A DNA stretch of 64,000 nt from Mikania micrantha (lineage: Eukaryota > Streptophyta > Magnoliopsida > Asterales > Asteraceae). Location of the stretch: contig CM018686.1 of assembly GCA_009363875.1 (NCBI GenBank), positions 9,300,001 to 9,364,000 on the forward strand, read 5' to 3'. Shown here piece by piece: positions 11,908 to 22,351 of this stretch. Each line of letters begins with the position of its first letter. The first letter of the stretch is position 1. The position numbers and the translations under genes were made by a program. The notes beneath the pieces are model-generated. The model was not told the DNA's origin, did no database searches, and saw nothing but the letters and a program-made list of their open reading frames with translations.

Positions 11908-12404
11908 GTGTTGGTTTGGCTAATAAGGACACACTCTAAAAAGTGTAAAAAGGATTTTAAAACTCTCATAACCGGCTTTTACGAACTCCGATTTGACCCT
12001 TTCTGGTGGCGTTAGAACCGTCTCGTCAAACTCTACGCTCTTAGCTTTTATGTTTTAGCTTTTAGGATTTATGTTTTTTTATCTTTTGGGTTTAGCTTTT
12101 AGGGTATAGTTTTAGGATTTAGGCTTTTGGGGGTTGGGGGTTTACGTTTTTGGAGGGTGGGTGTCGGTGGGTGGGGGTGACGTTTTTGGGGGTGGGGCTG
12201 GGAGTTTAGGTTTTTGGGGGGTGGGTGTAGGGTTTAGAGGGGGTGGTGGTGGGTGGGGCATTTTGATTAGATTGAGTTCAATAAGACGGTTCTAACGCAA
12301 CTTGGACAAGTTAAATTGGAATTCGTATGAGCCGGTTATGAACGATTTAAGTATCCTTTTTAGGCTTTTTAAGATTTTTTAGCCTTTTTAGAATATCGCT
12401 CGCC
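11908..12404. mobile_element. MITE related to 5810-6234
   Basis: Imperfect inverted ends (left 'GTGTTGG...CTAAAAAG', right complement 'GGCGAGC...CTAAAAAG') enclose the same 'ATAACCGGCT', 'CTCCGATT' and 'GTTAGAACCGTCT' phrases as the Mutator-like MITE at 5810. Flanks are TATATATA on both sides, so the TSD cannot be told from the microsatellite. The centre (about 12120-12265) is strongly G-rich. Confidence 0.65.
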
Positions 12405-12482
12405 TATATATACACACACACACACGTATATATTATATTATATTAAACACACAAACATATATATATATATATATATATATAT

Positions 12483-12871
12483 GGAGAGGTTCAAATGTTA
12501 ACCCTCCCTTATATCATTAACCCGTGTTAACCCGACATTTTTCGCCCGAATCTTTGTTTTTTTTCATGGTTTTTATTGTACATAAATAGGTGAGTTTCTT
12601 TTTTATGTTTTTGCTAATTCATCACTGTTTAGAAATTATTTACAAATGTAAGTTGATGTAATTTTTCTTACATTTAGTAAATGTTAGTAAATTACATCTA
12701 CTTACATTTGTAAATAATTTCTAAACGGTGATGAATTAGCAAAAACACAAAAAAGAAACCCCCATATTTATGTATAACAAAAACCATGAAAAAAAACAAA
12801 GATTCGGGCAAAAAATGTCGGGTTAACACGGGTTAACGATATAAGGGAGGGTTAACATTTGAACCATCCCC
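12483..12871. mobile_element. Hairpin MITE in (TA)n
   Basis: A 389-bp palindromic element, GGAGAGGTTCAAATG...CATTTGAACCATCCCC. The arms pair through 'TTAACCCTCCCTTATATC', 'GTGTTAACCCGACATTTTT' and 'AATAATTTCTAAAC' around a short loop near 12670. It is flanked by (AT)n on both sides and shares 'GGTTCAAAT' near its terminus with the element at 27249. Confidence 0.88.
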
Positions 12872-12953
12872 TATATATATATTATACATATATTTATAAA
12901 AATATATTATGTATAATATATATGTATGTATATAATATATATTTAATATAGTA

Positions 12954-12999
<46 letters not shown>

Positions 13000-13010
13000 G
13001 TGTGTGTATT
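12872..13010. repeat. TA-rich microsatellite
   Basis: Runs of TA/AT including about 35 bp of uninterrupted (AT)n near 12960-12990, and a short (TG)n. Confidence 0.8.
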
Positions 13011-13013
13011 ATG

Positions 13014-13440
13014 CATGGTTGTAAAAGTCACTAGTCGGACGGCGAGATACCGTTTAGGGATTAATTCGCGCTAGGCGGATTGAAATTTTATATGTAATTT
13101 TACAATTATATATTATATACACACATCAATATCAATAATTTAAAATAATACTTCAAATAATTAAAAAATAAACTTAAACATAGTAAGTCAAGCACTTCAA
13201 AGTTCAAACTTAAACACCGATTTCAAAGTTTATAGATGGATTTCGATTTTAAATGGCTGGATTCGATGTTTCAGAGACATATTAAGAATTCTGGGTTGAG
13301 AAATGTCCAAATAATCATAGAATTGGTCCATTTTAACAGAAAAAATAAAAAAAATAAAAATATGACTAGGCCAAAATCGAGACAGTAGAGGAGAGCCTGA
13401 CGCCTAGACCCTAAACCCTAGACCGATTATTACAATAGTG
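13014..13440. repeat. Dispersed repeat, inverted relative of 8155-8285
   Basis: Starts 'GTTGTAAAAGTCACTAG', carries 'GCGAGATACCGTTTA' and 'GCTAGGCGGATTGAAAT' (reverse-complemented at 8155-8285) and ends near 'CTAGACCGATTATTACAAT'. The reversed terminal phrase suggests a short inverted-repeat element related to 5426-5737. Non-coding. Confidence 0.5.
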
Positions 13441-13733
13441 ATATTATGTGTAAGTGCCGGGTCACACTAGCCATGCCATATGCGAAAGAGTGTGAGTTGC
13501 GGGTGCACGTACAGGAGCTTACGGTTACCACTTGTGTCTCATTCCAAGGAGAAAGCGTATCTAATAAAAAAAAGTAGCGAGGGAGTTAATTACATGTCTT
13601 AAAGGAAATTGAATGGTTTTAAGGTTTAAATCCCTTACCTTTAAGTGTAGATTCCTGGCTTCCTGCCTTGTTACCATTTAGACACAAAGAGGAAATGATA
13701 TAAAATGAAAGCTCCCCCTTAGATCATTCACAC
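13441..13733. other. Non-coding flank of the Harbinger/hAT complex
   Basis: No gene is visible. The last three bases, CAC, are the left part of an 8-bp hAT duplication split by the Harbinger insertion (see 17437-18379). Confidence 0.5.
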
Positions 13734-14039
13734 TAAGGTGTTGTTTGTTTTTTCATAAAAGAGCTTCTAAACCTCTTTTGTCTGCACTCTGCAGACCACG
13801 GGCAGATGAAGGGTGTTTGTTTTTTCGCAGACATTTCATTAAAAAATGTCTGCGAAACCTCTTTTTCTTGAAGACATGGAACACCCACTTCTAACATCTT
13901 CAAACCTCTTCTAGGTTAAAATCAATTCTCTTTTTATTTCTTCCCTTTTTATTTCCCGTCGCCCCTTTTTATTCCCGTCGTCCCATCTGCCCTTCTTCCA
14001 AATCAAGATTCTCCAAAGCTTGCTACCACCGCCATCTCA

Positions 14040-14232
14040 CCGGAGCACAACCGGCGACCCTCCTGCGCACCACCGGCGCACCACCTGCGGCCCACCTGCG
14101 CACCACCGGCGGCCCACCTGCGCACCACCGGCGCCCCACCTGCTGCCCACCTGCGCACCACCTGCGGCCCACCTGCGCCCCACCTGCGCACCACCGGCGC
14201 CCCACCTGCTGCCCACCTGCGCACCACCGGTA
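14040..14232. repeat. GC-rich minisatellite upstream of Harbinger ORF1
   Basis: Repeated 'CACCTGCGCACCACCGGCG' and 'GCCCACCTG' units, very GC-rich against an AT-rich background, lie between the left inverted repeat and ORF1. Both strands are open here (Pro/His-rich one way, Gly/Arg/Trp-rich the other), which follows from the repeat and is not evidence of a gene. Confidence 0.85.
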
Positions 14233-14763
14233 TTATTCTTCTTTTTTTGAACAAGTTTGATCTTTTAAGAACTAGATTGCTTCTTCAAACTGTTTTTTTT
14301 TGTTGAAATCAAAATCAGTTTTTGATATGGTTGTTGTATATATGGATTTGTTTTTTTTTTTTTTGTTTTAATAGTTCTTGACTAGTTTGATCTGTTAACA
14401 ACCACCACTGCTGTATGGTTAACTACAAATCATGCTTCTTGTCAGCTATCATGTATTCTTTTACCCATTTGACCAGTTAAAAGTAAACAAATCAACCAAT
14501 CTATTCGTAAATGGTAAAAAATGTTGCATCTAATTACAATGAAAAAGCATGCATAACCAAGATTTCAGAAGATTGTGAGGGTGTTAACTAGGGCCTGATT
14601 TCCAACAAAATGTGTATGTGGAATATGTGTTTCTAGGTTTTAACAGTTCTTTGACTATTATTTGGAATATGGCATGTTTTTAAAACCTTTACTTTGATTG
14701 TTATGTGTTAACTTAAGATTATGGCATTTAAGTTTAATACCTTGATTGTTGATTAGGCTAGAA

Positions 14764-15738
14764 ATGGGTGAGAAACATCAATGGTCGAATGAGGAGATAA
14801 AATGCTTATTAGAGACTTGTATTGAAGAGATTAACAACGTGGGTAAAAGAGGATTGAGTTTGCACAAAGACTCATGGAACAAACTAGGAAGAGTACTTAA
14901 GGAAAAGTTTGGCATGGATTTTTCTCAAAAACAATTGAAAAATGCCTTTGATAATCTGAAAGCCAAATACATAGGATGGATGTATTTGAAAAACAAAACC
15001 GGAAACATTTACAACTCTCAAACAAATACCTTTAGCTTAACAAATGAGGAATGGGAACAGTTTAAGAAGGTATGTTTCTATAAAATTTTTTTAATATATT
15101 TATATAAAAATATACTTATACCATTTTTATTACTTTGGGTTTAGGGACATCCCAAGGCTGCATCATTGAGAACATCTACATTGCCTTTTCCAGACCTTTG
15201 TGCAGCTTTGTTTGATGGTAATGCCGCCACTGGGAATCGCAAATGGTCCTCAACCCAAACAACATCGATAGTTGGATCATCTTCTATTCATCGTGTCCAA
15301 CAATTTCTGCTTATGGACACAGAAGATGATGCAGGCACTTCCCAACATAATACTCCCGAACAAACTACTGATCCATCTTTTGAACCTACTCGTGAGCCGT
15401 CCCCCGACCCTACCCATGAGCCGTCTCCCGAGCCTAATCCAAACAAAAGGCCGAGAACATCAAAATCAACATCTATCAGTGCTGATGATTTAGCCAATGA
15501 TATGAAAAAAGCTCTACAATATTTGATCAAAGGAAATGACGGTCCAACAGTTCTTGAATGTTCGGATAAATTAAAGTTGGTAGGGTTAGACCCGGTAGAT
15601 CCTCTATTCTTAGCGGCTTATCATATTTTTGGAGTGTCTACGGGCATGAGAGAAGCATGGATGGCATTGCCAGATCTGCCAGAAGTATTGAAAGGATGGC
15701 TCGCGATGACGGCGCGAAGTTTAGGACTAATAAAGTAG
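14764..15738 (+). CDS. Harbinger ORF1: Myb/SANT-like DNA-binding protein
   Basis: This is the accessory DNA-binding protein of PIF/Harbinger elements, which binds transposon ends and helps bring transposase into the nucleus (family knowledge). Exon 1 is 14764-15069; a 75-bp intron 15070-15144 (GTATGT...TTTAG) joins in frame to exon 2, 15145-15738, giving about 300 codons. Residues 1-100 form the Myb/SANT-like (Myb_DNA-bind_3) domain: a tryptophan in 'HQWSNEE', a central 'SWNKLGRVLKEKFG', then 'LKNAFDNLKAKYIGW'. Exon 2 has an acidic Pro-rich linker with repeated 'EPSPDPTHEPSPEP' and a basic 'NKRPRTSKS' patch that could be a nuclear signal, then a helical C-terminus. The ATG at 14764 is the first in frame after the upstream non-coding region. 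The frame is uninterrupted. Confidence 0.88.
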
Positions 15739-15926
15739 TGTAGAACATGGTTTTTTGATGAACTTCTATGATTTTGGTTGAAAACTTTGTGCATCTCCTT
15801 AAACTGCTTGTTATCTTGAATGGTTGAAAACTTTGTATGGTTTTTTTATGAAGTTGTATGCTTGTTATCTTGAATGGTTGAAAAATTTTGTTGTGTTATT
15901 GATTTTTTTATTAATACAGGATCATA

Positions 15927-17175
15927 ATGGACTATGATAAGAAATTACTTCTAGTAATTCTTATGTACTTGTATATTCGCTTTTTTTGGAAGAGAGGTTT
16001 GAAACGAATGCGAGACAATGATTCGAGCATGACGGGACATAAATACACTTTAGAATTATTGCAAGGAAACCCCAAACAATGCCAGGAACTGCTACGCATG
16101 TCTCGTGAATCTTTTGTCCGACTCTGTTCACATTTTAGAGTAAATTATTCATTACAAGATAGTAAACATGTATCGGTTGAGGAAAAGATGGCTATGTTTT
16201 TAATGATAATCGGTCATAATCAACGGTACGTGGTTATAAAGCGTAGATTTCAACACTCAAAGCAAACAATTCATAAATTTTTTTATGAAGTATTGGATAA
16301 AATGATGCTTTTTGCTAAAGATATGATCGTACCAACTTCATTCAATCCAAATCCAAACATTCCGGGTCATAACAGAAGGCTAAGACGGGTTTTTAAAGGA
16401 GCGGTTGGTGCACTAGATGGAACTTTGATATACGCAATTGTCCCTGCTCAGTATCAAGATTTGTATAGAGGAAGGGGAAAAGGGGAGTGTTATCAAAACG
16501 TATTAGCAATTTGTGATTTCAACATGATTTTTACGTTTATTGTGGCCGGTTGGGAAGGGGTAGCACATGATGCTAGAATATTATCAGAGGCATTATCAGA
16601 TCCACATGCTCCATTCCCTTTTCCACCACCAGGTATGTAGTTATAGGTTGTTATTATTTCTATCTTTGTTCAATATTCTAATTGATTGTCACTATTTTTA
16701 CAGATAAATATTATCTTTGTGATGCCGCGTATGCACACATACGAGGATTTATGGCTCCATATCGTAATGTGAGGTATTGGCTTGGAGATTTTCGTCGAAG
16801 ACGTGCATTGAACAATAAAGAAAAATTTAACCATGCACATGCAAAGCTTCGAAACGTCATTGAGCGTGCTTTTGGTGTTTTGAAAGCACGATTCCTATAT
16901 TGAAGAGGATGGCACCATTTCCATTGGTTACACAAAGGAACATTACCATTTCATGTTTTGCGCTACATAATTTCATAAGAAAAGAGGGTTTGAGTGATGA
17001 ATTGTTTACACAATACGATCAACCAAACGTGTCTTTAGGAAATAGACATGCAAGACATGTAAACGTTGATGATGATGATGAGGTTGAAGCACATGGTACT
17101 GCATCAGATCGAGAATATATGAATGGGTTACGAGATGAAATTGCTGAGCAGATGATGCAATTATGGAATGATTGA
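15927..17175 (+). pseudogene. Harbinger DDE transposase, one frameshift
   Basis: This enzyme cuts and pastes the element at TTA/TAA sites. Exon 1 is 15927-16632; a 71-bp intron 16633-16703 (GTATGT...TTTACAG) is followed by exon 2 to 17175. An HTH-like N-terminal region precedes the DDE_Tnp_4 core. Catalytic residues are visible: D in 'GALDGTLI', D in 'GVAHDARIL' and E in 'VIERAFGVLKARF'. 'YYLCDAAYAHIRGFMAPY' and 'ALHNFIRKEG' are further family motifs. The reading frame breaks once, near 16890: after 'KARF' the frame reads to a TGA at 16901, while the next frame continues at once with the expected 'LKRMAPFP' and runs to the normal end. Loss of a single C explains it. Size and all other motifs fit a complete transposase of about 390 residues. 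Confidence 0.9.
16633..16703 (+). other. Intron in transposase gene
   Basis: GT...AG intron of 71 bp. Joining 16632 to 16704 restores a GAT codon and continuous 'PPPDKYYLCDAAY' homology, which supports the splice sites. Confidence 0.85.
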
Positions 17176-17436
17176 TTTAATTAATGTTATTGTGGTTTTA
17201 TGAACAAAATTTGGCTGTTGTAATAATATTATTTAAATATCAATGTTGAAAAACTATTTTAGTTTATAAAAAAATCAGCATATTTAAATTTCAGGTTACT
17301 TTAACAGTTTGCAGATATTAAAAAACAAACAGTCTTCTTGCTGCAGACTGCAGACCTTTAGTCCACCTCTTCTGCTGCAGATGTGGTCCGCAGACTGCAG
17401 ACGTTTTACCTCTTAAAAAACAAACAGCACCTAAAG

Positions 17437-18379
17437 CAGTGGCGTACCCACTTGAAGCCGTGGGGGGCGGCCGCCCACTTTGAAATTTTTTTTAGTAGTA
17501 TATATATGTTAAAATCCATATCGCCCTCCATAAAATTTTGCAATAGCCCCCATTAAACTTTTGATTTCTAAGTGTTAATTAATAAAACTAAGTTGAAAAA
17601 TGTCCAACTAATAATTTAAACCCAATGTAAAATCAAGTTTAGTATTAGTTATAATAAGTCAAACCACCTCTAAACCGGTTAAAACCGATTAAACCAAATT
17701 CAATCGAAGTTACCAATTAAAAACAAATAAATCGATCCAAATAAACCGAATTTAACCTTATATATTATAAAGAAAGCATATTTAAATCTTAATTCGCTTT
17801 AATCGGTTAACCAAACAAATTGAATTCAAAATAAATTGGACCTGATAACTGTATCGAAACCGAAATTTGGATACAGTTAGGAACCAAACCAAAAGCCGAA
17901 TTCAGAATTATGTTCATTTTTTTGGGTTACGAATACGGTTCATTTTCTGTATTAACAATTTTCAGTTTTCTTTAACACCCCTAGTTTAATATTCGAATTC
18001 ACTATGGTGCCTTTTTTTCGACTCATCCTGGGTACCTTCAATTTTCAAGACCGCCCCTAGCTAGCCCATTATAAAAAATTATACTAATAATTTAATAGCA
18101 TATTAACATCATACTTAATGTTAGATTTGCGTAATTGAATTGCTTATGAGTTACTTAGAAACATCTCCTTATACGTTTTTTTGAATATATAAAAAAATAA
18201 AATCACGTAGTCAACAATTTTAAATGTATTGTATTTTCATTATGTCATTATATATAAAATTTAGTTTAATTGTCTTTTTTTAACATGACCCGAGCCGATA
18301 CACCCCAACCCAACTTGAACACCAATGAACCTACAAAAATTTCCGCCCCCCATGAAAAAAATTTCTGGGTCCGCCACTG
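17437..18379. mobile_element. Non-autonomous hAT element, TSD split by Harbinger
   Basis: A 943-bp element with inverted ends CAGTGGCGTACCCA...GGGTCCGCCACTG, typical of hAT. The right 8-bp duplication is CACTAAAG (18380-18387). The left copy is broken: CAC plus TAA lies left of the Harbinger (13731-13736) and TAA plus AG lies right of it (17432-17436). Removing the Harbinger and one TAA restores CACTAAAG exactly, so the hAT was present first. There is no transposase; the interior is AT-rich, with a GC-rich 'GGGCGGCCGCCC' near the left end. Confidence 0.9.
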
Positions 18380-18387
18380 CACTAAAG

Positions 18388-21300
18388 CCCTTATCTTTAT
18401 CGTTAAACCATGTGTACTGAAGCGTGATATGAGCGTTAGAGTGGCCAGTCACGCCCCTTTGGTCCTCCCCCACTACACAGGGGCGTGAGGAGCACAAGGC
18501 GTGTGCGAAATCACGGGTATCTCGACCGTTTGAAGCATAAAAAAACATATGTTACTGTTAGAAAAACGAAAAAGAAAAGGATTGTTTTCCTAAATTACTA
18601 TAAATTAACCATCCAATTCTTTAAACCGACATTCAACTCTCTAAAATAATTATTCATCTCTTAACCATTTCTTTCTTAAAAAAACAAATTTACAATCCAA
18701 AAAAATGAGTTGAGGGGAGGAAATTAGGAGATTGTCATCATCCGATTGAGACGAAGGAGCATTCATGTTTTTACGCACTGTTTAATTAACAGTAACATTC
18801 GTTGTAGTTAATATTGAATAATACTTTACGCAAGTGTTACGGCGAAAAAAATAAACCGTGATTGTAAATATGGTAACAAACGCCTCGTTGAAGATTATTT
18901 TAGTGAAAAATCAACTTACGAAAACAAGTAATTTAAACTTCTTTTTCGAATGAGCCGCAATTTATTTCTTCTTCGTAAGCGATATTGAAGAAAGTTTTTC
19001 GTATTTTCAACAAAAATTAGATGCAGCCGATGTAGCAGGTTTCACATCTCTACAAAATTGTATAAGTGTTATTCAACAGTTGGGACAAATATTTACGGAC
19101 ATCTAGTTGAACATTTCTGGATAAATCAAAGAGAAAGTATGTAATTTTTTTATTTTTCAAAAGTATGTAATTATATTTTTATTATATTGTTTAATATAAA
19201 TATAATTCTTCATAAAAAAATAAAAAAATCAAATAATAAAATATTAAATAAAGGTAATGATGACGTGAAGTAATGTATGTGATGATAACACATGTATTAA
19301 TAACGTGGAGTGATAATAACACAACTCTTTTAAAAATGCCAACTACTACAAAAATCAGCCTAATGTAACTTTTATTAAAAAAAGTCTGCATTAGTTGTAA
19401 TGCAACTTTTTTGTTACGTAATGCAACTTTCTTTTTTCTTAATGCAATATTTTTAAAATAAGTTGAATTATGTAATAAAAAGATTGCATTAGGCTAATGC
19501 GGCGAGCTCATGCAACTTATTTGCAATCTTTTGTTGAATTATCACTGTTTCGAATTTTAATATTTTTTTTGTCTACAATTTTAGAAATTAGCTAGCTACT
19601 TTGTCTTAATTTCCTTTTCTTCAAAATTTGTTTTTTAATAAAATTTTAATTAAAAGGGTTCGAGTTAAGGCTGTTCAGTCTAAGAAATGATATTTTTGTT
19701 CATAGTACCAGTCGACTTAAAAATAACAAAAATAATAAAACATTTCAAAAAATTGGCACATACATAAATTACCAAGAGTTGTCATCATGATCTTAGGATT
19801 AATTACATCAATTAAATCAGTATGTTCAAAGAACATTATTAGAACCATAACACCAAAATATGAAATATTAATATTTGCCAAAACAAAGACAAAAGATCAC
19901 TCTTAGATGCCATATCACCAAAACTAGTCAATAATGTTTCTTTAAAATTGTTTGGTCTTCAATTAAGTTACTTTAAAACAATCAGTCTTCAATTATGTTT
20001 CTTCAAAAGTCTTTGTCTCCATAGTAATAAAAAATGTTTCAACATGCATGACTACCTTTCCCCATGATTTACCATTGAAGTTTCTTCATATATAATCATG
20101 ACATTCGCATTCATCATCATAATTTGTTATCTAATTCCTTCTTTGCAAGCTCCATTTCTAAAGTTTATTCCTTCAATTTTCTCCCTTCAACCTCAATCTT
20201 TCACTTTTAAGGTGCAATCTTTTTTCCTCTTTTGCCTTGCCAAAATCTTTCTTCCGAGCTTGGAGACAATAAATCTCTTTCACTAAAAGGGTATATTTCC
20301 TCTCTCTAAGTTCGATGATTTCTTCGGCGTGCTTGCCTTGGGCCTTTCATTTTCCCTTTTACGCTTTCATACACATTGGTCGTCCTAATTCGATAAATTC
20401 ATTCTCGATCACATTTAGCATCAGGGATGCGGCTGTGGTCAAGGTAGGTGTTAGCAATGGATCAATCTTCCTCCTTTGCTTCAGGACATCCTTTGTGGAG
20501 CAGGAAATCCACTTAGGATGGTCCTTCAATGGTAACAAACAACGCTTGAACCGGAAGTTGCCCTTTTGTAATGGTTGGTACATAATTCACATTCCCAACC
20601 TTGCATTTAAATGAATAAGATGTTACAAAAATGAAAAATTAGTATTAATAATGCTCAAAACAAGAGGGGAAAGTTCAACCCGGCCTAACTTCTAGGTCAT
20701 GCCACTTTGATTTAACCTTTAACTTGAGCTAGTTTTGCATAAAATTCATCATCATCGCAATTTGTCATTGATTTACTAAAGACTTCACTATCCACTTGGT
20801 TTTTGTTTCTTTATATGCATGAAAGTACTTGTCTTCTTCATGGTTGAAGTTCACACACGTTTTCCTTACATGTTTATAAACGTTGGTTGATTGTAAGTGG
20901 TAAGGGTGGAGAGTCATCACGCCTCATAGGACAGCCATCTTGGCTTATGGTGATTTTTTTCGATAAAAATTAAGTGACCTTAATTTGTTAAATCCAAATT
21001 TTAGAAAACGTGAGTAAATGCTTTTACTTATAAAAAAATTAAGTTGTAAATATCGTATAAGAATTATACTATGAGAATCCTCAAAAGATAGCAAAGGATC
21101 ATTATGTAATAAGCCTGCATACATGCATTGTTAATTAAATAATAAGCAATATTCTCAACAAGATCAAGGATATTCAATACGCAATATAGAAAATGATAAA
21201 ATAGAGACAATCACACAAAGGATTTATGAAGAAAGCCAGGATATCCTTAATAAAATGAACGACATAGAACCTTGGGAGCTAACTAAAGTCTAACTTCCTT

Positions 21301-21568
21301 GTTTGCTTTATAAACTAAAAAGAATACAAGTGCACAGAGAAGAAATCGATGGCTAAGTGTAGGTGACAAAGTGAACCAGAGTGACGTGTATGAGATAGAA
21401 GTGAAAAATCAAGTGTCATAAATGATCGATCAACTCCTATTAAATACTAGGAAAGTACAACGGCTATTCCAAATTAGTTCCTATTTTCCCGGAGGATATA
21501 TCGGTCTTCTTTGATTCTCAAAGTCCAATTCAGCTGACCAACTCCACATGTCTTCCTAGTCTTGAGCC
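18388..21568. other. Unannotated sequence, no convincing gene
   Basis: AT-rich. About 18455-18510 holds 'CACGCCCCT...AGGGGCGTG', a short inverted repeat. About 19335-19530 repeats 'AATGCAAC' and 'GCATTAG' in both directions and starts 'CTACTACAAAAATCAG', faintly like a CACTA-type end, too weak to call. About 20100-20620 has open frames on both strands (99 codons plus, 20315-20614; 74 codons minus, 20359-20583). The minus-strand reading (…'LPLKDHPKWISCSTKDVLKQ'…) has some amphipathic structure but no domain I recognise, and is broken on both sides. Confidence 0.4.
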
Positions 21569-21573
21569 AGTTC

Positions 21574-22201
21574 TGTTGGAAATTTAAAGTGTGAAAAGAA
21601 AAAAAAAGGAAAAAGAAATGATAAACTTTTCATTTGCTTGTTAGTGGGCAATTGTAATGAATTGGCCATGAATATGCTTGTTAGTGGGCATAATGACAAC
21701 CTTTGAAATGCCATGACTACAAGTATAAATAGAGGCATTTGGCCTCTTGTTGAAGTTGCTAGTTTTTGAGATCTCTACATCACTTGAGATATACACACAC
21801 AAGTTTCAAAGGTTCCAAACACAATCATATACTTTGTTGAGTTCTCAACAACCTACAACGATCGATTCCTCGTGTTAAACACTCTTGTTTCAGGTGATGT
21901 TTCGGGTTTTAGGTTAACTTTGGCAATACACACTGCTTCGACTGTTGTACCCTGGGAAACAGTCAGGTTCACCTGGGTGGCCCGAAATCTGTTTTAAGGG
22001 ACCTCTGTTGAACAGAAATCCTCAGCCACCGAACTCATTTCAATTCATTTCATCTTGTTTTATACTTCTTCTTGTAATTTCAATTTTAGCAGTTTTATAT
22101 TTATTGCATTACATTATTTTATATTATGTATTTTTCTGAATTGTAATTCGAGTAATTGAATAATAAAAGCATTTTTTTATTTTGTGAACGGTGTTTCTAC
22201 A
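21574..22201 (+). mobile_element. Copia-type solo LTR, 628 bp
   Basis: Begins TGTTGGAAAT and ends GGTGTTTCTACA (imperfect inverted ends), with exact 5-bp TSD AGTTC at 21569-21573 and 22202-22206. It contains a TATA box (21724-21730) and an AATAAA signal (22162-22167) in the expected order for a + strand LTR. No internal region is attached, so it is a solo LTR. Copia assignment rests on size and the TGTTGGAAA start. Confidence 0.88.
21724..21730 (+). promoter_or_regulatory. TATA box of copia LTR
   Basis: TATAAAT followed by 'AGAGGCATTTGG', about 150 bp inside the LTR, as expected at a U3/R boundary. Confidence 0.7.
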
Positions 22202-22206
22202 AGTTC

Positions 22207-22346
22207 TTATGGAAGATTTGTGTAAAAATGGTTGCAAAATAGAATATGCCCGATTTGTGAAGCAGAAGCATTTGCATAATAGAGAAAGTCTAGATGATGA
22301 TGAAGAAGAACACAAACATGAATCCGAGATGTAATGTAATGACTAA
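22207..22346 (+). other. Short coding-like stretch between two solo LTRs
   Basis: A 42-codon frame starting ATG at 22210 and ending TAA near 22335 encodes a Lys/Glu/His-rich peptide ending in an acidic 'DDDEEEHKHESEM' run. It lies between the AGTTC copy of one solo LTR and the CAGTG copy of the next, so it is the original host locus. It could be a scrap of an old gene or element; I do not recognise it. Confidence 0.25.
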
Positions 22347-22351
22347 CAGTG

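Larger units (their letters stand above)
13737..17431 (+). mobile_element. PIF/Harbinger transposon, two genes
   Basis: A 3695-bp element with terminal inverted repeats (left GGTGTTGTTTGTTTTTT, right complement GGTGCTGTTTGTTTTTT) and the TAA duplication at 13734-13736 and 17432-17434. CTGCAG-rich subterminal repeats lie inside both ends. It carries the expected pair of genes, a Myb/SANT-like ORF1 and a DDE transposase ORF2, in the same direction. Except for one base missing in the transposase it looks autonomous. It sits inside the TSD of an older hAT element. Confidence 0.95.

Noticed and set aside
14020..14254. Pro/His-rich and Gly/Trp-rich open frames on both strands
   Set aside because: They coincide with the GC-rich minisatellite; both strands being open is a property of the repeat period.
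19335..19530. CACTA-type MITE
   Set aside because: The 'CTACTACAAAAATC' start is suggestive, but no matching opposite end or 3-bp TSD could be found.
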